Shown here: positions 58,884 through 64,000 of the stretch, one piece after another | How positions within the stretch are numbered: the first letter of the stretch is position 1 | Layout: each line of letters begins with the position of its first letter | Origin: Fructilactobacillus sanfranciscensis DSM 20451 | Lineage (GTDB): Bacteria; Bacillota; Bacilli; Lactobacillales; Lactobacillaceae | Direction of reading: 5' to 3' | Assembly: GCF_001436035.1 (NCBI RefSeq) | Contig: NZ_AYYM01000003.1 | Location: 16,399 to 80,398 of the forward strand | DNA length: 64,000 bases | Notes under the pieces: generated by a model | The model's input: the letters and a program-made list of their open reading frames with translations, nothing else | Database searches by the model: none | What the model was told of the DNA's origin: nothing | Position numbers and translations under genes: made by a program

Positions 58884-61145
58884 ATGAAGCGAATTTTTGA
58901 AGTTAGTCCTTGGACTATTACCTCGCATGAGTTGCAACCAGCGGACAAGCGTTTGCAAGAATCAATGACGTCACTTGGAAATGAGTATATGGGGATGCGG
59001 GGCATGTTTGAAGAAACATATTCCGGCGACTCTATGCAAGGCGTTTACATTGGGGGCGTTTGGTTCCCTGACAAGACGCGTGTTGGTTGGTGGAAAATCG
59101 GCTACCCAGAGTACTTCGGTAAGGCGATTAATGCGTTGAATTTTGTGAAAGCGATTATTCAAATTGATGGGGTCACGGTTGATTTAGCAACGGTACCTTA
59201 CACTGATTTTGAAGTCACTTTGGATATGCAAGCAGGTGTCCTGCACCGTCAATTTACGGTTAACGGTGTGCGGGTACAAGTCGATCGCTTCATCTCGGTT
59301 GCGACGAAGGAACTGGCTGATTTGCGGTGGTCATTCACAGCTATTGATGGGCAGACCCACGATGTGCAGTTGACGGCATTGATTGATGGCGACGTCGTCA
59401 ATGAGGATTCAAATTATGATGAAAAATTCTGGGACGTGCTTGATGCAGAAGTAACCAACGACACGGCGTTCTTAATGACGCGAACTGTGCCCAATCCATT
59501 TGGTGTGCCCCAATTTACAGTGGCGGCCCAGCAACGATTTGTGTCGGATTTGCCAGCAATTGATGTTGTGCAAGAAGACAAACAAGTTGGAAACGTTTTT
59601 GCGGGTCAAGTTGGTGCGGTAACACAGCGCATTGAAAAGCGTGTGATTGTCACGACTTCACGTGATTATGCAGATGATGCTGCTGTTAAGCATGCAACTG
59701 ACACTATTTTTGCTAGCATTGCATCAGCAACCTATGACGACTTGTATGATGCACACACGGCTGGATGGGCGGAACGTTGGGAAAAGGCCGACGTTCAGAT
59801 TACTGGTGACGAAGCGGCCCAACAAGGCATTCGCTTCAACTTATTCCAATTATTTGCCACGTATTATGGTAACGATGCGCGTTTGAACATCGGACCAAAG
59901 GGCTTCACTGGTGAGAAGTATGGTGGTGCGACGTATTGGGATACGGAAGCATTTGCCATTCCAGTTTACCTAGGGGTTACTGATCCAGCTGTCGTGAAGT
60001 CATTGTTGAAGTACCGTTATCAACAAATCGAAGGGGCTTACCACAATGCTAAGCAACAAGACTTGGCTGGGGCTTTGTTCCCAATGGTGACCTTCGATGG
60101 TATCGAATCACACAACGAGTGGGAAATTACGTTTGAAGAAATCCACCGTAATTCGTCGATCGCCTATGCCATCTACAACTACACGCACTTGACGGGTGAC
60201 CGTTCATGGCTTGAAAACGAGGGTAGTGAAGTGTTGATTGGTATCGCACGCTTCTGGGCTGACCGTGTGCACTATTCAGCACGCAACGATGCGTACATGA
60301 TTCACGGTGTTACCGGACCAAACGAGTACGAGAACAACATCAACAACAACTACTACACTAACTGGATGGCTAAGTGGGTCTTGTCATACGCTTTGGAAAA
60401 CATCGACACGGTTGCACCAGAGTTCCAAACGAAGTTGAACGTTACAGCTGAAGAACGCAAGCACTGGCAAGAGATTGTCGACAAGATGTACTTGCCTGAA
60501 GCGGACGTTACTGACGTCAACGGTGTGCCACGTCACGTCTTTGTTGCGCACGACACATTCTTGGACAAGGAATTGGTACCAGTCCGTGATTTGGATCCAA
60601 AGCACTTGCCAATTAACCAACACTGGTCATGGGACCGTGTCTTGCGTTCACCATACATCAAGCAATCAGATACATTGCACGCGATGTACTACTTCCCAGA
60701 TGCCTTTACGGAACAACAAAAGCGTGACAACTATGAATTCTATGAGCCATTCACGGTGCACGAGTCATCATTGTCACCATCTGTTCACTCAATTATCGCT
60801 GCTGACTTGAAGATGGCCGATAAGAGTGTCGAGTTCTACGAGCGTACAGCACGTCTTGACTTGGATAACTACAACAACGACACGTCAGACGGGTTGCACA
60901 TCACGTCAATGACGGGTGCCTGGCTATCAATCGTGCAAGGATTTGCTGGCATGCGTGTCCGCGATGATCAATTGCACTTTGACCCATTCTTGCCTGATAA
61001 GTGGCAAGGCTACAGTTTCCGCTTCCTATTCCGCGGTCGCTTGTTGTCAGTCGCTGTTGACCAAAACGGTTCACACGTCGAATTGTTGTCTGGTGAGCCA
61101 TTGACGATTGATTTGGCTGGTGAAAAGCTAACTTTGGAGGCCTAA
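58884..61145 (+). CDS. mapA: Maltose phosphorylase, GH65
   Basis: 753-residue GH65 enzyme that splits maltose with phosphate to glucose and beta-glucose 1-phosphate, saving one ATP. Family pattern: N-terminal beta-sandwich (MRGMFEETYSGDSMQG, residues about 40-60), (alpha/alpha)6 barrel from about residue 300 and the catalytic general acid glutamate in TGPNEYENNINNN (E481). Phosphate-binding HESSLSPS segment is present. ATG follows ATAGGAGAATATC. Length fits the F. sanfranciscensis MapA as I recall it. pgmB starts 1 bp after its stop. Confidence 0.95.
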   Translation: MKRIFEVSPWTITSHELQPADKRLQESMTSLGNEYMGMRGMFEETYSGDSMQGVYIGGVWFPDKTRVGWWKIGYPEYFGKAINALNFVKAIIQIDGVTVDLATVPYTDFEVTLDMQAGVLHRQFTVNGVRVQVDRFISVATKELADLRWSFTAIDGQTHDVQLTALIDGDVVNEDSNYDEKFWDVLDAEVTNDTAFLMTRTVPNPFGVPQFTVAAQQRFVSDLPAIDVVQEDKQVGNVFAGQVGAVTQRIEKRVIVTTSRDYADDAAVKHATDTIFASIASATYDDLYDAHTAGWAERWEKADVQITGDEAAQQGIRFNLFQLFATYYGNDARLNIGPKGFTGEKYGGATYWDTEAFAIPVYLGVTDPAVVKSLLKYRYQQIEGAYHNAKQQDLAGALFPMVTFDGIESHNEWEITFEEIHRNSSIAYAIYNYTHLTGDRSWLENEGSEVLIGIARFWADRVHYSARNDAYMIHGVTGPNEYENNINNNYYTNWMAKWVLSYALENIDTVAPEFQTKLNVTAEERKHWQEIVDKMYLPEADVTDVNGVPRHVFVAHDTFLDKELVPVRDLDPKHLPINQHWSWDRVLRSPYIKQSDTLHAMYYFPDAFTEQQKRDNYEFYEPFTVHESSLSPSVHSIIAADLKMADKSVEFYERTARLDLDNYNNDTSDGLHITSMTGAWLSIVQGFAGMRVRDDQLHFDPFLPDKWQGYSFRFLFRGRLLSVAVDQNGSHVELLSGEPLTIDLAGEKLTLEA

Positions 61146-61146
61146 G

Positions 61147-61818
61147 ATGACGAAGTTTTCAGAAATTAAGGGATTTGCCTTTGACTTGGATGGCGTCATC
61201 ACGGACACCGCTAAGTTTCACACGCAAGCTTGGCATGCGCTTGCTGACCAAGTAAACGTGACTTGGACGCCAGAATTGCAAGAGTCATTGAAAGGGATTG
61301 ACCGCATGGGCAGTCTTGAGATGATTTTGAAGGCTGGCAACAAGCAAGATGACTACACACACGATGAAAAGGTGGCGTTGGCATCTTGGAAGAATAACCA
61401 CTACGTTGAATTGATTTCTGGTTTGACGCCGGATGATATTTTGCCGGGGATGGCAGATTTCATCAAGGAATTGAACGATAAGGGCTACCGGGCGAGCGTG
61501 GCATCGGCGTCAAAGAACGCACCGTTTATCTTGGACAAGCTTGGCTTAACGGATAGCTTTGTCGGAATTGTTGACCCAGCAACGCTACATGCCGGTAAGC
61601 CTGATCCAGAAATTTTTGTCCGCGCAGCTGAAATCTTGAACTTGCTACCGGAACAAGTCATTGGCTTAGAAGATTCGGCAGCCGGAATTGCGTCAATCAA
61701 CGGGGCCGGTGAAGTCTCGTTGGGGATTGGGGATACGACTGTACTGGCGGCGGCGAACCTTAATTTTGCTAGCACAGCTGAGGTCACCTTAGCTAACATT
61801 GCGGCAAAACTTGATTAA
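61147..61818 (+). CDS. pgmB: Beta-phosphoglucomutase
   Basis: 223-residue HAD enzyme converting beta-glucose 1-phosphate from mapA into glucose 6-phosphate. Nucleophile D13 and acid/base D15 in FAFDLDGVITDT; motif II VASASKNAP (S118 region), motif III K (HAGKPDPE) and motif IV GLEDSAAGI. Start overlaps the end of mapA with GGAGGCCTAAG as the site. Third gene of the maltose operon. Confidence 0.96.
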   Translation: MTKFSEIKGFAFDLDGVITDTAKFHTQAWHALADQVNVTWTPELQESLKGIDRMGSLEMILKAGNKQDDYTHDEKVALASWKNNHYVELISGLTPDDILPGMADFIKELNDKGYRASVASASKNAPFILDKLGLTDSFVGIVDPATLHAGKPDPEIFVRAAEILNLLPEQVIGLEDSAAGIASINGAGEVSLGIGDTTVLAAANLNFASTAEVTLANIAAKLD

Positions 61819-62056
61819 CTCACCACGGTTGATAATCTCAAAAAAATAAACCACTCAAATAAGTTTGCCACTAAAAAGGCCATCGGTTTCCAGGTTCAAA
61901 GTCAAATGGTACTGATGATCGGTAAAATTTAATATTTTGAACCTTGCTTAGGCAGCTGATTTTCTACGCTTTGTCAACACAGATGTTGATATATAGCTAT
62001 TCCGATCGTTCTAGTAAACTTGATTTATTCAACTCACTAGAACGATTTTTGTTTTG
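61819..62056. other. Intergenic region with two inverted repeats and operon terminator
   Basis: No gene. Contains the inverted repeat AGGTTCAAA (61892-61900) / TTTGAACCT (61936-61944) and a strong stem ATCGTTCTAGT / ACTAGAACGAT (62005-62046) with T-run, the likely terminator of malT-mapA-pgmB. The left IS end follows at 62057. Confidence 0.65.
62005..62051 (+). terminator. Maltose operon terminator
   Basis: Eleven-bp perfect stem with 20-base loop, then TTTTTG. Confidence 0.8.
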
Positions 62057-62116
62057 ACCCGGATTATTCATGCACTAAATTTTTAACCACAGCTAAATCA
62101 GTAAAATACGATAAAT

Positions 62117-62163
62117 CACCTTGAAACTGCCAGTACCTTGGCACGGTTTCAGGGTGTTTTTTT
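62117..62163. terminator. Terminator inside the IS, left end
   Basis: Imperfect stem CACCTTGAAACTGCC / GGCACGGTTTCAGGGTG with eight-base loop and T-run, rightward; it would stop transcription entering from the host side. Confidence 0.8.
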
Positions 62164-62244
62164 CGATTGAGCGTTTTTTGAAAAAAATGGGCACACTAAA
62201 ACCAGCCAGATTTTGCTATTTTTTTGAAAATCTACTTCGTTGTT

Positions 62245-63528
62245 TTATTGCCACAAAGCATTTAGTCGTTCCCAAGCTCGCCAGAACAGACCATCGAATT
62301 GTTCTTGGATGCGGCTATCTAACGTCAAGATCACCTTGCGGGCGTGCTTAGTGACACGTCCCCCGATTTTTAACAAACGGTCTCGAAAGGTGTTGATTGT
62401 CCACGATTGTTGCTGGTCGTCCAATGCAATACTCTTCATCAACCGCATCAAGTTTGATGCAATTACTGAGATCCACATGCGCGCTTTGTTGGCGAAAAAT
62501 GAACTGCTATCAGTTTTGCCGAAGGCAAATCCACCTTTAAGCTCGCGAATAATGTCTTCAATCGCCGCACGCTTGCGGTAAACACGGACGATGTCTTTTT
62601 GTGGAAGACTTAGGTTAGTGACGATGAACTGTGTACCGCCATGTTCATCATTTAAAACGATAACACGACGTGCTTTGTCCCATGAGGCGGCTTGATACTC
62701 AAATTCATCGGTCGTCAACTGACCTTCAATCGTCAAAAGATTGTCGAGATTAACATATCGTCCATCAAGTGCCATACGCTTCAATCGGGGATTTGACTTC
62801 AATCGGATGGTATAAAAAATATTGTTGCCTTCTAACGTTTCCATCAAGTCTGGCGTGGCGAAGCCACTGTCACCACGCAAAATAATTGTCTGATGTTGAG
62901 CGGATAGACCAGTTGACAGATACCCTTGCACAAATTCAGTTGCACCATTACCAGTATAGGTATTGCCACTTCGCAACGATACCTGACGCACGGTTACAGT
63001 TAAAGCATCGGTCATGATAAGCGGATGGTAACCGACGTTCAAGTAGTGATAATTAAAACCAATTTTTTCTTGATGACCAAAGGTCTCAAAGTAGGTTGAA
63101 TCCAAATCTAGCACCAGTTCAGTGTTGGCTGATCTTTCATCAATTAAAGATACAATACGACGATTTAATTCTTGTAGCTCATCAATGTCTTCGTTCGTGA
63201 GATGTGATAGAAATCTGGAAATAGTTGGTTGAGATGCCATGTTTTGCGCATAAACAAGTCGATGTTCGATATCTTGGGTCAAGTAATCTGCAACGTTGTC
63301 GTTGCGATAACCTTCGATAACTTGAATGAGCATTTGCAATAACAATTCTACCTTAGCATAGCGTGGATTTTTGCGATTATCGTTGAATTCAACGTTATTA
63401 AAGAGCCTGGAAACTACAGGTGAATTCAGAAACATACTAAGCAGCACGTTGCCACCATCCGAGGTAATTGGTGCCCCATTGTCTGAAACTGCAACTAAAT
63501 GGTTGCTAGGTAATACTTTTTGAGTCAT
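62245..63528 (-). CDS. IS1380-family transposase
   Basis: 427-residue DDE transposase. Catalytic first D in LVLDLDSTYFETFGHQE, the second in IILRGDSGFATPDLM and the E near IEDIIRELKGGF; YRKRAAIEDIIREL is the IS4-like Y-(2)R-(3)E-(6)K motif. Full length, intact start (ATG with TCTAAAATT upstream). No frameshift seen, so the element may be active. Confidence 0.93.
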   Translation of the reverse strand: MTQKVLPSNHLVAVSDNGAPITSDGGNVLLSMFLNSPVVSRLFNNVEFNDNRKNPRYAKVELLLQMLIQVIEGYRNDNVADYLTQDIEHRLVYAQNMASQPTISRFLSHLTNEDIDELQELNRRIVSLIDERSANTELVLDLDSTYFETFGHQEKIGFNYHYLNVGYHPLIMTDALTVTVRQVSLRSGNTYTGNGATEFVQGYLSTGLSAQHQTIILRGDSGFATPDLMETLEGNNIFYTIRLKSNPRLKRMALDGRYVNLDNLLTIEGQLTTDEFEYQAASWDKARRVIVLNDEHGGTQFIVTNLSLPQKDIVRVYRKRAAIEDIIRELKGGFAFGKTDSSSFFANKARMWISVIASNLMRLMKSIALDDQQQSWTINTFRDRLLKIGGRVTKHARKVILTLDSRIQEQFDGLFWRAWERLNALWQ

Positions 63529-63631
63529 AATTTTAGACGCTCCAATTTTTGAGTATTTGGTTTGTTTTTCACTAACAAAATATCATAAAAAAGAGCTCCT
63601 ATGGTTTTTACCCAACGGGTGAAAGCGCAAA

Positions 63632-63671
63632 ACCCGCTGAAACGGTATTAACTTGCTGTTTCAGCGGGTTT
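63632..63671. terminator. Hairpin at the right IS end
   Basis: AAACCCGCTGAAAC / GTTTCAGCGGGTTT with 14-base loop and T-run, 12 bp inside the right inverted repeat; may block read-through into the transposase. Confidence 0.85.
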
Positions 63672-63698
63672 TTGTTTGTCTTGATGAATAATCCGGGT

Positions 63699-64000
63699 TT
63701 ATTCATGATAAAAAGACCGGTAAAGCAAACACGTTATATTTAAAGCCTGTTCAGCAAGACTTATTGCAATATCATGATTGGCTGGTCCAAGAAAATATCA
63801 ATTCTGAGTGGTTATTCCCCTCGACAGCCCATCATGATCGCCATATCACCGATAAACAGTTTTATAAAGTGATGGCGCGTGTTGGTGATCTACTAGGTAT
63901 CAACTATTTAGGCACGCACACTATGCGTAAAACAGGCGCTTATCGTGTCTATACACAGTCAAATTACAATATTGGTTTAGTCATGCACTTATTGAATCAC
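63699..64000 (+). pseudogene. Tyrosine recombinase fragment, 5' end cut by the IS
   Basis: Open frame from just outside the IS: KKTGKANTLYLKPVQQDLL, then WLFPSTAHHDRHITDKQFYK and GTHTMRKTGAYRVYTQ with the HxxR box of tyrosine recombinases, then GLVMHLLNH at the window end. The N-terminal part with the first catalytic arginine is on the other side of the IS or lost. The catalytic tyrosine would lie beyond 64000. It belongs to phage or plasmid integrase families. Confidence 0.8.

Larger units (their letters stand above)
62057..63698 (-). mobile_element. IS1380-family insertion sequence
   Basis: Terminal inverted repeats ACCCGGATTATTCAT at 62057-62071 and 63684-63698 flank a single transposase gene on the minus strand. 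Length 1642 bp fits IS1380. Immediate 4-bp flanks TTTG and TTAT differ, so there is no target duplication. A hairpin lies near each end (62117-62156 and 63632-63671). Confidence 0.9.

Noticed and set aside
58971..61101. Overlapping minus and plus ORFs inside mapA
   Set aside because: They are shadow frames of the strongly conserved mapA frame with no start signals or similarity.
1..64000. tRNA or rRNA genes
   Set aside because: I looked for acceptor stems with GTTCGAnTC motifs and rRNA-like conserved blocks and saw none I could support.

Overview
The window is about 64 kb of low-GC Firmicute DNA with strong GGAGG ribosome binding sites, short intergenic gaps and bidirectional stem-loop terminators. 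The gene content (PepO, proline iminopeptidase, many amino acid permeases, T-box control, Mn/Fe handling without cytochromes, maltose phosphorylase plus beta-phosphoglucomutase, a ribokinase-ribose-5-phosphate isomerase fusion) points to a Lactobacillaceae member, most like a heterofermentative sourdough-type Lactobacillus such as Fructilactobacillus sanfranciscensis. The species is inference from gene content; no marker gene such as rRNA is present.

Layout. 1-8.5 kb: frameshifted APC permease, YczE-like membrane protein plus zinc alcohol/polyol dehydrogenase, RbsK-RpiA fusion under a cre-like site, AmtB, GNAT acetyltransferase, Met aminopeptidase, DegV. 8.6-16.3 kb: wrecked MFS gene, DUF915 protein, PepO, two tandem VIT1/CCC1 metal transporters preceded by a perfect 7-1-7 palindrome, broken DUF3290/DUF421 pair and a PerR/Fur-type regulator. 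16.3-33.3 kb: nuclease-helicase that has lost its Fe-S cysteines, asparaginase, an unfamiliar four-repeat protein, broken SDR, UspA, PEBP, permease, ABC-F ATPase, adenosine deaminase, proline iminopeptidase, CPA2 antiporter, kinase, and a secreted low-complexity protein with a membrane partner. 33.3-43.4 kb: a 48-aa membrane peptide, a six-copy 66-bp tandem repeat that ends in a terminator-like hairpin just before an amino acid permease, a flavin oxidoreductase, a T-box-controlled permease, HflX, a phosphatase, HelD and CoaA. 43.4-54.6 kb: broken mntH and headless uspA next to an intact copY-copB locus with two cop boxes, RluD-type synthase, deoxyribosyltransferase, cation efflux, split ThrE exporter, a competence-type sigma factor gene interrupted at a G8 tract, and a DUF1659/DUF2922 pair.

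54.6-64 kb looks acquired: gene remnants (hexulose-phosphate synthase, nonsense-containing ORFs), a GIY-YIG protein, then a maltose cassette (LacI-type regulator without its DNA-binding head, MFS transporter, maltose phosphorylase, beta-phosphoglucomutase) with visibly higher GC and TTG/GCC/CGC-type codon use like Weissella/Leuconostoc, an IS1380-family element and the tail of a tyrosine recombinase.

Many genes are broken (permease, MFS, DUF3290, DUF421, SDR, mntH, uspA, sigma, hxlA, two small ORFs, lacI). Some lesions are at homopolymers (A8, G7, G8) and could be assembly errors or phase-variable tracts; others (large deletions, internal TAA codons, lost domains) are not easily explained that way and suggest genome decay. 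No tRNA, rRNA or CRISPR array was recognised.
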